DNA of 64,000 bases from Gossypium raimondii. Its lineage: Eukaryota; Streptophyta; Magnoliopsida; Malvales; Malvaceae. Shown one piece after another: positions 1 through 13,125 of this stretch. The stretch covers positions 21,824,001 to 21,888,000 of the forward strand of contig NC_068569.1 of assembly GCF_025698545.1 (NCBI RefSeq), read 5' to 3'. How positions within the stretch are numbered: position 1 is the stretch's first letter; each line of letters starts with the position of its first letter. Both the position numbers and the translations under genes were made by a program. Below the pieces are notes generated by a model that saw nothing but the letters and a program-made list of their open reading frames with translations, made no database searches and was not told the DNA's origin.

Positions 1-2200
1 GTGTTACATTAAACATTCAACAAGACATGCAACATCAACATAATTACATTAAATATTATAAGGACTCCAAAATATTTCCCAGTGACTTAGGTACATGCTA
101 TACGTATTAAACATAGTAAAAACATTACAAAGATGGTTGAGCTAAGTATTGATTGCTTGGATGTTAATGACTTACGATCATTCTAGAAACCTACGAAACT
201 TGCGCACAAGAACGAACAAATCTGTACGCTAAGTATTGATTACTCAATGGTAATAACATAATTTGAAGTTAAACATAAAAGAAATTAAAATAACAAGATT
301 ATGATTATCACATTAAAACAAATCATTTTCTGAATGAATTGATATAATCAGAACCAGAATGATGCTTGTTTATCATATTTAGAATGACATTTATTCACAA
401 ATTAGAATAACGTATCATTTTCAGAATCAAAATGACATAATAAATATTTTCTTATAACCCTTATTAATTGGAAGCTGACACTAGTATGGGTGCACGAATT
501 TATCCCCTAAGACTCCACAATAAGCACCATAGTGTTGATCAGGCATTAACGTACTAATCCCCTTACATTCCACAGAATGTAATGCACTGAAGTGCTAGAA
601 TGAATTGCACCGTAGTACCAGAATAAATTGCACCAAAGTGTCAAAATGAATTGCATTGAAGTGTCAAAATGCTCCCACCAATACATATACAAATCTTATG
701 TCATGCCAACTATACCTTAACTATGTCTAACATCGTTTAATAGGGCGATCTTATACTTTTACAATATCAACTCATGCATTATCACATATTTCTGAATATG
801 ACAACAAGGTAGTTAATCATTTTAATACAATAAGGAATTTCATATATATATACATACCTATCAACTTACCTAATAAATCAACATATAATCGATATATTCA
901 AACACAGTTTGTAATTTCATATCACAAACAATTCATCAAGATTAGTTAGTTATTTAGATTAACGAAATAAAAGCATGTTATGATAGTATAAATTGATATC
1001 GCTAATCCTCAATGATTTTCGTCTTTCATTTATTTTTCAACGGATGACTTCATTTTTAGTTACTTTGAATAAATTAAATATGAATAAAATGTTAAAATCT
1101 CATGTTCAAATAATTAAAATTCAAATCAAATATGTTTTAATTTAGTCTTTATAAACTCAATTATTCAAATGCTCATATTATATGATCTACCCAATCGAAT
1201 CACAATCCTACTTCGTAACTATACTATAGGGACCTCCAACTAATAAATTATAACAATTTCATTCAAATTTCTCACTCTTGATTTCTATCCGTTATATCTC
1301 AACAAAACTTTATTAATTGAAAAATCTACTAAGTGGGCTAGCTTAAACTAACACTCTTACTACCAAATCTAACAAAAATTGAAGTAAAAAGCTTACCTAT
1401 CCCTTGTAGTAAGCAACGACAATGTAGGAAAAACTAAGTCCAAATTTTCTCTTCTTTGTTTCTTTGCTTGCCGGGTATGAAGAAGGAAAATCAATGATCA
1501 TTAACTCATTAGAAAAGTAATAGTGGAGATCTATGGCTATGGATGGTCTCATCCACTATCTCAAATTTAATTATGGATTAATAAATTTGAAGGCCATGCT
1601 AAAATTGCTACATCAATCCTTCCCATTTATCCTATCCTTTGATAATTTCTTAATTTAACCCCTGTTTTATAACAGTCGATTTGATTAAACTATTCATTGA
1701 TTCTACTTTCCAATTTTGCACTCGTCTCACTAATTTATTGGTTTAAATCTTGAACAGTTCAGTTAAATAAATTCAATCTTGAATTGAATTATTATACATC
1801 GAAAAAAATTGAATCGTTACAAGTCAAATTAAAATACAGGTACTAAATTCACAACTTAAATAGTCTGACACAGCAGAATTGGAGAAGGGTTATCTGAAAT
1901 GAACCAAATTTGAAACCACTTAAATGCCAAGTCCTCTTTCCGCCTCTTGATTCCATGCCATATTACTTGTCTAATCGTCCAAAACTTCAATAAAATTTGC
2001 TGCTTTTTCTTTTTCCAATTAGAAGTAACCCTAAGAAAATAAAGATTTTATATTGAAAGAGTAATATATGTATAAAGTATTGGGTTATTAAAATATAATA
2101 TCAGTGTTAGAATTAAATTTTGGTTGGAAGAGGTGGCTTAAGGTTAAACCCGCAGGACATCTATCTGCATTCTGCACTAGTCATCTCACATGAATGGGCT
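1..2200. other. Gene-free, repeat-derived AT-rich DNA
   Basis: No open reading frame with recognisable similarity was found in this stretch. It is AT-rich and holds a short tandem array at 581-672 (listed separately). The array with flanking text resembles the interior of LTRs seen in cotton Gypsy elements, but I could not identify LTR ends or coding remnants here, so this origin is only a guess. Confidence 0.5.
581..672. repeat. Tandem array, 4 units of 23 bp
   Basis: Four head-to-tail units begin at 581, 604, 627 and 650. They share the pattern ATTGCACyrnAGTGyCArAATgA, with several substitutions between units. Such arrays are typical inside plant LTRs; this one has no associated coding sequence. 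Confidence 0.75.
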
Positions 2201-2269
2201 TTGAGTGAATAACATCCACATAAAAGAGATGTGAGACTCAGATCAAATGCAAATATGCGACATAACATT

Positions 2270-2585
2270 TGAGATAGGACATGTTAAGACGTTATCCAAA
2301 ACCCAAGCATGCAATCCACAAAGAGCAGCAGCATTTCATTCCACATCAGCACCATGATCTGCCACCTCAGCAACGCCCTCCTATCGAATTCCAGCATCAG
2401 ATTTCACGTCTTCCACTGCCCACCAATCAAAACACGCGAACCACAATCCTGAGTGGCCTCTCGACATCCACCAGCTCCTGCTTATAGTATCTATCCTCCC
2501 CATTCCCCCTTTCCCCACTACTATTAGATCTTCACTCACCATTGTTCCAAGTTTGTTGTAAACCAAGCTAGAACCAGCAGCCAAC
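2270..2585 (+). promoter_or_regulatory. Probable LHCB5 promoter and 5' leader
   Basis: This stretch lies directly upstream of the LHCB5 start. It holds an I-box-like GGATAAC in reverse orientation at 2291-2297 and a CCAAT box at 2423-2427, both common in light-regulated nuclear photosynthesis genes. A pyrimidine-rich leader follows near 2490-2520. I did not find a convincing TATA box; TTATAGTA near 2480 is the best candidate. Role inferred from position. Confidence 0.35.
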
Positions 2586-3948
<1,363 letters not shown>

Positions 3949-5455
3949 TTTTAATATCTTTGTTTTCTGATTTTCGCCGCTACTTGTTATTGCGTTTATG
4001 CATTTTGTTGTACATCAAACTTATCGGATAATTCCCGAGAACTTTAATCTTGAAGGTCTCACCCTCGAATTTACTAATCTTTCTTGCAAATATTACGACG
4101 TATCGACCTAAAACACTTATATAACCTCTCAATGGCATTGCTTAAATCTACTAAGGTGATTTTTGCCTAATGAGCTTCAAGAAGAGAGAATTACTAGGAC
4201 ATCTAAACATTTCTAACAAATGTTGTAGGCATCCTTCATTTAATCTTTGTTCAATGATGTTGAACTGAATTTCTAGATTTTCGTTTGTATTTGAATTTTA
4301 CCATGAAATCTTGATAGGTTAATTAGCCATATCAACATATGTTACTTCTATTCATATCATGCCATGTAATTATATATATATTTAAAACAAATAACCATTT
4401 GTACATATTAGGTGTGATTATTAGATGATAAAAATTAATTAAGCGAATAACTAATGATTGAATCAATAAATAGTTGAATTCCTTCTCTAAAAATGTAACA
4501 TAGCATGTTGTAAATAGAGATAATATGTATTGACATGACGTATTTGCTTCATATAATTTTTCTCACTTGGTTATTGTATGCCTAAAGTTATCTGATTAAT
4601 TCCCATCAAAAGCTAGACAACCTAAGATACGTTTATTAAGATAGAAAAAGTAATGGCAATTGAATCAAAAGATAGACTAATTATAGAGGTAATTAGTGAG
4701 AGTTAAGCTTAATTAACTAATTAAGGAGCAAGAGTTGAGAGAGGGGATTAGTGGTTAATAGCACGAGATTAAAATGATATGGTACTTAAAATCCAAGGAT
4801 ACTTCAATTTGCATTGAGATGTACATTGCCTATTATGATATGGGTATACGATTTTTTGGATAGTCCCTTTTGTGATTGCGTCTAGATTTATGTATTTTTG
4901 TTTTTTAAAATTTCAATCCTTATCCAAATGGTAATTATTAAATTCATTAAATTAAATTATACTATTTTCAAACTCTTATATGGCAAACATATTATTATAT
5001 GTATATTGTCATGTCACTACTACTTCTAAATAATACTTTAAAAATCACATTATTTTAGTTAATGAAATTAAAATTACTTGATTGAAATTCAAAATTCTAC
5101 AAGTATAAAATTATAAATAATCAAATGAAGAACATGGACTAAATCCACCACTTACACGTAGTATGTGACTAATGGTAGAATTTGACCTACCATACCATAA
5201 TATTTGACTGTTACTATTTAGAACATGACTAAAATTTTAAAATTCAAATAGTATAATGATTAAAATTGAAAAATTAAAGTATATAGATTAAATCTACAAT
5301 TTACACATGCAATTTACACAATATAACATGACAAATATCAAAATTTGAAAAGAGGATAAAAAATTCAATTGCCTTATGGGTTTGAAAGGTGTTAGCCTAA
5401 AATAATTTTTTTAAAAAAGATTTACAATGGCCTAAAAGATTTTTATAATCAAGTC
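3949..5455. other. Intergenic AT-rich DNA
   Basis: After the LHCB5 3' end (about 150 bases of likely 3' UTR) I see only AT-rich sequence without coding potential or clear repeat borders, up to a 94-bp tandem duplication. Confidence 0.5.
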
Positions 5456-5643
5456 AATTTGACTTTTCATATGTTAAAGGAGTTTAGTGGTCCAAAAAGA
5501 AAAATAAATGAAGCATTATGGGCTTGACCAATTTGCATCCTTCAATGCTAATTTGACTTTTCACATGTAAAAGGAGTTTAGTGGTCCAAAAAGAAAAACA
5601 AATGAAGCATTATGGGCTTGACCAATTTGCATCCTTTAATGCT
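5456..5643. repeat. Tandem duplication, 2 units of 94 bp
   Basis: Units 5456-5549 and 5550-5643 are direct neighbours and differ at only about four positions, nearly all transitions. Each unit begins AATTTGACTTTTCA and ends near CTTyAATGCT. The array ends where the minus-strand Copia remnant becomes recognisable. Confidence 0.85.
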
Positions 5644-6099
5644 TTCTCCACACTTTTAGGCTCGAACTAAGATGTATAATAGGCAAATCTCACCATATCT
5701 TAATAATTTTGTTTTGGCTTTCTTTAGTTCGAATTCCATCATGAATGTCACCAATAATATCACTGGTAAAGTGATTCTTCCTGACTCTAGATGAAGGTTG
5801 AGGTAGCTCATTATCAACACTGTGATCTTTTGTTAAAGAGTCAACATCAACTTGCTTTTCACCTTCTTTTGAAGTGTTAATGGGAGTGGGCATTGAGGCT
5901 GCCCTTAAGGGTTTCACTACATCATCTTTAATTTTGTTATCTTTAATTGGTCATTTATAATTAACAATCGTGTTAAAGGAATCCATTACCATTTGAGTCA
6001 TTTTGTTGTAGACTCTAAAGGCTCTGTTGTTAGTGGTATACCTTAAGAATATTCCTTCATCCAATTTGGAATCAAATTTTCATCGGTACTTACGATCCT

Positions 6100-6850
6100 T
6101 TAAAATATAAAAGGTACTTTCGAACACATGAAAGTATTTGGCACTTGGTTTTCTGCCTTTCCATAACTCATATGATGTCATTCAAGTCTTAGGCCTTATG
6201 AGAACCCTGTTGATCACATATGTAGTAAGCATTTATTGCGTTGACGCAAAATTTATGAGCAATACCCTTGCAATTTAACATCACCCTTACCATCTATTGC
6301 ATTGTTTTATTCTTCCATTCCACAAACTCCATTCTGTTGTGGTGTCTTAGGGGTTGATAATTCATGCTTGATCCCTTCCTCATCACAATAGTCATTAAAT
6401 TCTTCATTCTCAAGCTTTTTTCCATGGTCACTTCTTACTCTTATGATCATGCCAATTACTCAACCTTTCTCATTCATCAAGTTCCTATATAGTTCCATGA
6501 ATTCCTTAAATTTGTTAGCTTTATCCGTGAGAAATTTCACCCATGTATATCTCGAAAAGTCACCTACACAAACAAGCATATAACGTTTACCTCTAATGCT
6601 CTTTGTTTGCATAGGGCCTATCAGATCCATGTGAAGGAGCTCAAATGGCTTAGATGTATGAACTTGAGACACTTTTTGGTGCTTTTCCTTATGTTGCTTA
6701 CCATTCAAAAATTTATTGCAAACCTTGCGAACAACTCCACTATGCTTTAGGATGCCTCTGACAACCTAATATCGAACTAATTTTTGCAATCAATTGTAAT
6801 GGATATGACTGAGTTTCCCGTGCCATAGCTCAAGTTCTAAAATATTGGCT
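6100..6850 (-). pseudogene. Copia integrase remnant
   Basis: Minus-strand reading gives a pre-integrase segment (LWHGKLSHIHY near 6800), then a His/Cys part and the integrase core around 6460-6708 with ELLHMDLIGPMQ, RYMLVCVGDFSRYTWVKFL. The Asp of HMDLIGP and of VGDFSR are the expected first core residues. Further on, KAFRVYN-like text (near 6010-6030) and SSRVRKNHFTSDIIGD (near 5760-5810) follow the usual Copia order. Internal stops and frame changes show that it is not functional. Confidence 0.85.
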
Positions 6851-7199
6851 TTGTTACACCTTATAGATTGAAGAACCTTGTAGCAATTATCAAATGTTCG
6901 AGCTCATTCTCAATTGTCTTGAAAGAAACTTTACATATGTCTCAGTTGACCAACATATACTCATCACACAGTTGGCAAACTCACAATAATAGCCTTTGAG
7001 CCTTCCACCATTAATACATCGTTCAGTTTTGGCATACCATGAGCATCAAGTGTGCTCTTACCAATTATATTGCCTTTCTTGCCATCTCCAAATGTACCTT
7101 GACCACCAGGACAGTTTTCAAAATCGATCAGATAGCTTTGGTTGCCTGTGTAAGGATCTATGTGCTACTAACAACCACTTTGGTTCTTTTTCTTCTCAA

Positions 7200-8920
7200 G
7201 AAAAGTTTCTATTTCCTAACAGTCGATGTGTCACATGTAGTGGGCACTACATCTAGTTCTGAGTGTTTCCATATCAAGTCATGTAGCATTGTGAAACACA
7301 TTGGTCTAATGTGTGTAGCTGCACCACAATAATGAAAAATAACTTTGGAATGCGTAGGTACCTTCTTATTTGTCTTGATCAACATAGGCTTGGTTGAGCA
7401 TTCTCTTGATTCATCTTGATTCGGTCCTTTCACAAACACGGTAGAACTCTTCACAATTGCCTTTCTTTTGTTTACAAAACCAAGTCCTCATTTGCTTGAA
7501 TCTCTTCTACTGATAACGAATATTCCATCAAGTTTGTTATTGCTTGTGTTGAATTTCTCAATCATCAATTTGGTTCCAACCAACTCCTTAATGTTAACAA
7601 GATTGTCTAGTTCTTTGGTAAAAAAGGATTCCTTAGCCTCTATTTGCTTGGCCAGGTTCATGTTTTCTTCCTTCAGTTGAAATTTCTCTTGTGTTAGTTT
7701 GATATCAAAATCACATACTTGCTCACATTTTCCAAACATGGTTTTGTATGTGTCAGAAAATCTTCCCCAGATCCTCCTTTAGAGTCTCCATCTGTTTCTT
7801 CTTCTAATTCAAAAATCACACTTGAAGTAAAAGCCACATAAGCATTCACTTAATCCTTATTAAATTTAGAAATTCTAGGAGAGTCTTCATCACTCCAAGT
7901 AACGCACAAAGACTTCTTTTTATTCTTTAGAGTGTTAGCACACTCAACTTGGATATGTCCATAGCCAAGGCATTCATGGAATTAGATTCCCTTTTTATTT
8001 TCTTACTCAGTCTCATTTTTTATAACCATACATTTATTATTGGCTTTTGGGTTGTTCTTGGATGCCTTAAACTTCTTGAGTCTCCTAGCTTGCTTCTTAA
8101 AGGCTTTGTTGAAATTCTAAGTAAGCAAGACAATTTGTTCTTGAAGTTCTTTTGTTGCAGTGAAATTGGGAGTGGGCACTTCATCAACCACTTGGAGTAC
8201 AATACTTCATTCTCCTTTTGACATGTTTCTTTTAGATTAATCGAGATTCATTTGAATATTTGTAAGGACCTTATCAACTCATCTATCTTCATACTTTCTA
8301 GATCTTTTACTTCTTCAATATTTATAACTTTGATTGAGAATATTTCTAACAGTGATCTTTAAACTTTTCTCTCACAAGTTTTGAATTTCAATATTCCTCT
8401 TCTAAAGCAAATGCTTTATTTGATACGTCACATAACTTTGCATAAAATTCACCAATAATTTTTGAATCTTGCATTCTCAATGTCTCAAACTTGGTAGTTA
8501 ACACTTGCATGTTTTATTGCTTGACAATATTTGTTCCCTCATGAGAAATTTGAAGAATGTCTCATACTTCCTTTGAAACAATACACTTGGAAACCCTTTT
8601 GAATTCATGAATATCAATACCACAAAATATAGGATATAGGGCCTTAAAGTTAGCATTGCCGACCTTCTATCCTTCAGTGGTCCATTCTACTTCAAGTTTA
8701 GGAACTTTCCCTTCTTCAAAATCAAGTATGGGAGCTTGTTAGGTAGTAAGTATAGAACGCCATGCCCTCTCATCAACTGACTTGATATAGGATTTTATCC
8801 TAACTTTCTAGTAGGGATAATTACCACTTTCCAACATAAGGGGATGAGTAATCAAAGATCATTCCATTGCTAGCAACCAACGACACTAGGAATTACCATT
8901 AATTACATTAAATGTTTAGC
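7200..8920 (-). pseudogene. Copia gag remnant with UBN2 region and degenerate zinc knuckles
   Basis: From about 8900 downward the minus strand reads a gag/UBN2-like part with ALYPIFCGIDIHEFKRVS and KIIGEFYAKLCDVSNKAFAL, broken by stops. Near 7950-7990 is a zinc knuckle in which the first Cys appears as Phe (FHECLGYGHIQVEC). A coiled-coil-like stretch lies at 7488-7739 (EKFQLKEENMNLAKQIEAKE), and a second knuckle-like FHYCGAATHIRPMC at about 7310-7360. This order fits Sireviruses/Copia gag polyproteins of plants. Non-functional. Confidence 0.8.
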
Positions 8921-8935
8921 TCTAATGCCAATTAT

Positions 8936-9631
8936 TGGGACCTCAAGTTGTTAATTGCTTAAATTGTCAACTAGGAATGGAAGTACCTGACTGTAGTGGC
9001 CATTATGACTTGGCACTGCGAAAATTGTGTAAATAAAATAACAAAGAACACCAATGTGTGTTTATGCAATTCGGTTTCCTTACGTCTGTGGAGCTAGCTA
9101 AGTGAGTAATTCTACTATCTTTAATCCACAATACAACAAGTAAATTACACTCTATCACCCCTAATTATAGAAAACTCACATTTATACCTAAAGACTAGGA
9201 TACTCACCTCTAATTCCTCCATTGAAAATTTAAACTGTAAACACTTAAGGTTTACTATTCAATTACACTCACACAACCAACTCCTCAAAGAACAAATAAA
9301 GTGCTTTCAATATCATCTCTTTCATAACCTATACAAGCTCCAATATATATATTAATTTTGGCCTGCTAACAGAATAGAGACTGAATACAAAGCAACTCCT
9401 TGAAATTAGCAGCTACAAAATAACAAAGATAATATACTAATAATGTCTAATAAATCACAAACATCAACTTGATCTGAATAAATCTCCATAATTCAAGGGT
9501 TGTATTAATTCAATCCACACCAATCCAATCTTCATAGGTAATGGATTGGTTTTCTTAGATAGGCTTTCGTATCATCAAAATATCAACTCAATTAACAACC
9601 CAAATATTTTGTTTTCATGAAATTGCCAACA
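8936..9631 (-). repeat. 5' LTR of the Copia remnant, with adjacent primer-binding site
   Basis: On the minus strand the segment begins TGTTGGCAATTTCATG at 9631 and ends GGTCCCA at 8936, about 696 bp. Right after it the minus strand reads TTGGCATTAGAGCT (about 8920-8933), a degenerate match to the initiator-tRNA-Met primer site TGGTATCAGAGC. TGTTGG is the usual start of plant Copia LTRs. The inner border is inferred from the primer-site position. The second LTR is absent in the window, so the two-copy test could not be made. Confidence 0.7.
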
Positions 9632-9797
9632 TCATATATGTCAAGTTTTGTTTCATTGCCCCAACGATAGATGACAGGCACTACTAAGTGCCACTCATAA
9701 TGGTGTTTCAAAACTTACCTCAACGAAAAAGATGAAAATTGAGTGAATTTTAAGTGTTGGGAAATGTTGGGATGGTGAGGAGGAACTTGAACATGAT

Positions 9798-10385
9798 TAG
9801 GGATGAGTAAAAAATCGGCTATACAATTAAACCGAAGTAAACCAAACCATTTAACTAAAATAAGTTGATTAAGTCGGTTTTTCAGTTTATTCTGTATAAT
9901 TAATTAGTTTCAATGGTTTATTTTGTTGGTTTTTATTTTGAATTTACAAACTAAATAAATTGATTAAAAATTTAATTAATAGATCATAAACCCTAAACAT
10001 ATCTAATATCCCAATACCCCATATCATATAAAATCCAACTTAACATAACTCAAAATATAAACCCAATTATCCAAATAAATAATTATTCAAGTAACCCAAC
10101 CCAAAAATAAAAATAAAAATAAAATAAAACTTTTAATTAATCTAAAAGAAATATTTAGATTAACTCATGAAATTTTAATAATTGCAATGATTATTTTTGT
10201 ATGAATCAATAAATCTTAAAAAAACACACAAAAAACCTAAAATTGAAAAAAAAAATCAAAGAAGTTTGGTTCATTTATTTCAATTTTGGCTATAGAGTAA
10301 GTGTCTTGGGTTTAGTTTAAATAGGTTAGTCAATTTGGTTATTGATATTCATATATAAAAGTCGAACCGATGGAATGTATCCCTA
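9798..10385. mobile_element. Non-autonomous hAT-like element, 588 bp
   Basis: The left end reads TAGGGATGAGTAAAAAATCGG, and the right end in reverse complement reads TAGGGATACATTCCATCGG, giving a short imperfect terminal inverted repeat. It is flanked by AACATGAT (9790-9797) and AATATGAT (10386-10393), an 8-bp duplication with one mismatch, the length made by hAT transposases. No transposase reading frame lies inside. Confidence 0.6.
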
Positions 10386-10393
10386 AATATGAT

Positions 10394-11828
10394 TTGTCAT
10401 CTATAGGTGGCAAGGTAAAGATAATATAATAAGAAAGCGATTATACTAGAATATTGGTAGAATTTTAAAAACAATAAATATTAGACCAAAAATGAGTTGG
10501 ACCAATCGAGTTGAAAGACTGTCCAACCTATAAACATGTCTATTCTAATCTAATCGAAAGAGGAGGAAAAAGTATTAGGGATAGAGGGAAGAAAAGGAGT
10601 TTAATGGACAGAAATGAAAACAATTAGAAACCAAAGGATATTCCTTGAAATATCCAAAAACACCCTTTCTTATTCTCCTTCTGAATCTCTATCTTATCTC
10701 TCTCTCAGCCTCATATCCATTAAACTTCAAAATTAATTAACATATCGCCAATTGTGCCAGCCAACCCCATCTTCTTATTTCTCAATGCTTTCGATGTAAC
10801 CTTCACGATTCCAATGTCCATACATTTTTATCTCTTCTCTTTTTTCTCTCCGTTATGCTCTTTCATACCTTTTTTTGTTCTTTTTTTTTTTGTTTTGTTT
10901 TTTACTCAAAATAATCAATCTCCTACTCCCCCAACTTTATCTCACCCTCTATCTATTCCTGGATTATTCGCCCTTGCATTCCCTTTTTTTTTTTCACACA
11001 CTTTCGGCACATATCCAAGTTGGGCTAATATGCTAATTTCCATTAATTTAAAGGAAAATATTATATATAGATATATAGGATTATGATGCTTCCAAACTAA
11101 TAATATTCTAAGTTAAATTTTTATTTTATTTTATATTGAAGGATTATTGTGAAAACAAATAAATAAGAACACACAAATTTTTTAGTTTTTATTTTATTTT
11201 GTTTTTCCATTTTCATATTTGTTTTCTCTATTTTATGTTTCTCTCCTGGAGTGCTATTCTCTCTTCTATCTCCTCGCGTCTCTTCTCCTATTATTATTTA
11301 TAAAAGAGCCACACTTAACTTTCCATGAGTAGAGCTGCTTTACATTGAAGACAAATGAATAAAAATAAAAAATTATTATAAGGATTATTATTTAACACAT
11401 GTGTAGAGGTTTTTTTTATATAATTTAGGAGCAAAATTAAGAAATAGTAACGTGTGATAATTTCTTATTTTTACATGTGGAATTTCAAACTCCACCAATG
11501 GTAAAAATGTATCATTTCAAAATACTAATATTTGTAATTATTTTGTTTGAATAAAAACTTTTAAAAGAAATTTGAAGTAATTTGTTGAGGGGGTTTTGAT
11601 CTCATGGGGTTGTCGGGCCCCCTCAATAGGTTTAGTATTGGGCACTAGGCGTCTATTTTCATTTTATTCTCAGGTTCTGTCTCACATCTTTATTAAGAGC
11701 CTCACTTGGTTTATGAAGTAGAACGTTTTTATTTAATTGTTGAATAAGTAAGATACCACTTGATCTAGTTAAATCTATAAATGAAACTGTAACGGGGTTA
11801 TTATTTGTTGTTTTTTCTATTATTATTA
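10394..11828. other. Intergenic AT-rich DNA
   Basis: Low-complexity T-rich and A-rich sequence with no supported gene. The open frame at 10754-11086 is a pyrimidine-rich run without family similarity. Confidence 0.5.
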
Positions 11829-11836
11829 TTACCAAA

Positions 11837-12250
11837 TAGACCTGTTCATGGGCCGGGCCAGGCGGCCCACCCGAAATATGGGAGGGTTCGGGTAAAAATA
11901 TAGGCCAGAAATATGGGCTTGGGCAAAAAATGAGGCCCGTTTAAAAAACGAGCCGGGCTCGGGCACCACTTTTTTGTCCCGGGCTCAGCCCGGCCCGGCC
12001 CGAATATAATAAATATATATTATTTTTATTTTTTAATTTTAAAATACTTTTAAAATAATTTTTTTATTTTTTTATTTTTAAAATAAATTTTTAATGTTTA
12101 TTTTAAAAATGGGCCGGGCCGGGCTAATGATATTTTTCCCGGGCCAGGCCTGGGCAAAATTTCAAGCCCATATTTTGGGCCGGGCCAGACCCGGGCCTAG
12201 GAGGCGGGCCAAAAAATTTTCGGGCCCGGCCCGACCCATGGACAGGTCTA
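11837..12250. mobile_element. GC-rich hAT-type MITE, 414 bp, with perfect 8-bp target duplication
   Basis: The left end TAGACCTGTTCATGGGCCGG pairs with the right end, whose reverse complement is TAGACCTGTCCATGGGTCGG; two mismatches in 20 bases. Both sides are flanked by TTACCAAA (11829-11836 and 12251-12258), an exact 8-bp duplication as made by hAT transposases. The arms are rich in GGGCC/GGCCC blocks while the centre (about 12000-12100) is almost pure A/T. No transposase is encoded. The long GC-rich arms could fold into a hairpin. A second copy begins at 63440. Confidence 0.85.
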
Positions 12251-12447
12251 TTACCAAAGATAGAAATTTATTAAACTTTTGTGTAACAAAAGGAAGATGG
12301 AAATTTATTAACATAGTAAATAATTTATTTTCATTTTGAGTGATTTAATAGAAGAATAAAGAAAATTGAGTTTAGTAGGTTTAAACTAAAAATATGAACA
12401 AATTTCAAAATACATTTCTATAAAATTGTTATGTTTTGATTTGCAAC

Positions 12448-12700
12448 TAGTGGTGGAGCTAAGGGGTTGGCAGGGGCTCTGGCCCCCTAAAATGAAAATT
12501 TTTTTATTTAGGTCTTTTATAATTTATCAAATTTTAAATTAGTAATTGTAAAATTATACTTTGGGCCCACAAAAATAATAAAAATTTGATTGAATCCTTT
12601 AAAAATTATAAAGATATAAACTATTAAAATGATAAAATTACATTTTAGTAAAAATATTTAATTTAATTCTGCCCAAAAAAATTTTCTGGCTTTGTCATTG
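12448..12700. mobile_element. Old hAT-like MITE, 253 bp
   Basis: The left end TAGTGGTGGAGCTAAG and the reverse complement of the right end CAATGACAAAGCCAG match at about half the positions, and nearly all differences are transitions, as expected for methylation-driven decay of an inverted repeat. It is flanked by TTTGCAAC (12440-12447) and TTTGCAGC (12701-12708), an 8-bp duplication with one mismatch. The inside is AT-rich and non-coding. Confidence 0.55.
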
Positions 12701-13040
12701 TTTGCAGCAGTTAATTTTAAACCTATTGATAAAAATGTGTAAATATTTCAAACTTTATATATTTAAAATTAGGAATTTTAGTTAAAAAAAATCAAAATTC
12801 AGGTACTTTGATTAAGAGAGAGTAGAGTCGTAAAACTGATGCCATGGATTCTTTCTAGTTAGTTAAAGAAGTTTTTGCCGTTTACTTCAAAAAGAAAAAT
12901 AAAAAGAAAAAAAAATCCTTTTTCTTTGTGTGCGTGCATTCATAGTGAAAGAATGTTGGATACATTAGTTATAAGTTAAAGAGGCTGTGCTGTTGAATTC
13001 CGAGTTCCACCGTTTTCAAATAAACTTTCCTAATAATAAC

Positions 13041-13048
13041 TATATAAG
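13041..13048 (+). promoter_or_regulatory. TATA box of the sucrose-phosphate synthase gene
   Basis: TATATAAG lies 78 bases before the start codon at 13126, leaving room for a short 5' UTR. The match and distance fit a plant core promoter. Confidence 0.6.
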
Positions 13049-13125
13049 AGGGCCTTATGCTAGGTAGCTGATGATAGAGCAACCAAATCTCCTCATATTT
13101 ATTTAGTGATTGAGAGAGAATTGAT

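Larger units (their letters stand above)
5644..9631 (-). mobile_element. Truncated Copia (Ty1) retrotransposon: 5' LTR, gag, integrase; no RT or 3' LTR
   Basis: Read on the minus strand, the element runs from a 5' LTR (9631 to 8936) through a tRNA-Met-like primer site into gag (about 8900 to 7200) and integrase (about 6850 to 6100). It stops at about 5644, just after the conserved GIRTKES-like linker that precedes reverse transcriptase in Copia polyproteins. No RT, RNase H or 3' LTR follows, and frames are broken by many stops. The piece is therefore a dead 5' half, probably cut by deletion or recombination near the 94-bp tandem repeat. Confidence 0.85.

Noticed and set aside
7039-7332. Plus-strand frames within the Copia remnant
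   Set aside because: Antisense to the gag/integrase reading; no similarity.
10754-11086. 110-aa Phe-rich frame
   Set aside because: Read through T-rich low-complexity DNA; no family match, no splice context.
12094-12339. 81-aa open frame with GRARPGPRRRAKK-like text
   Set aside because: It is the GC-rich right arm of the hAT-type MITE read as protein; the Gly/Arg/Pro bias comes from GGGCC repeats.
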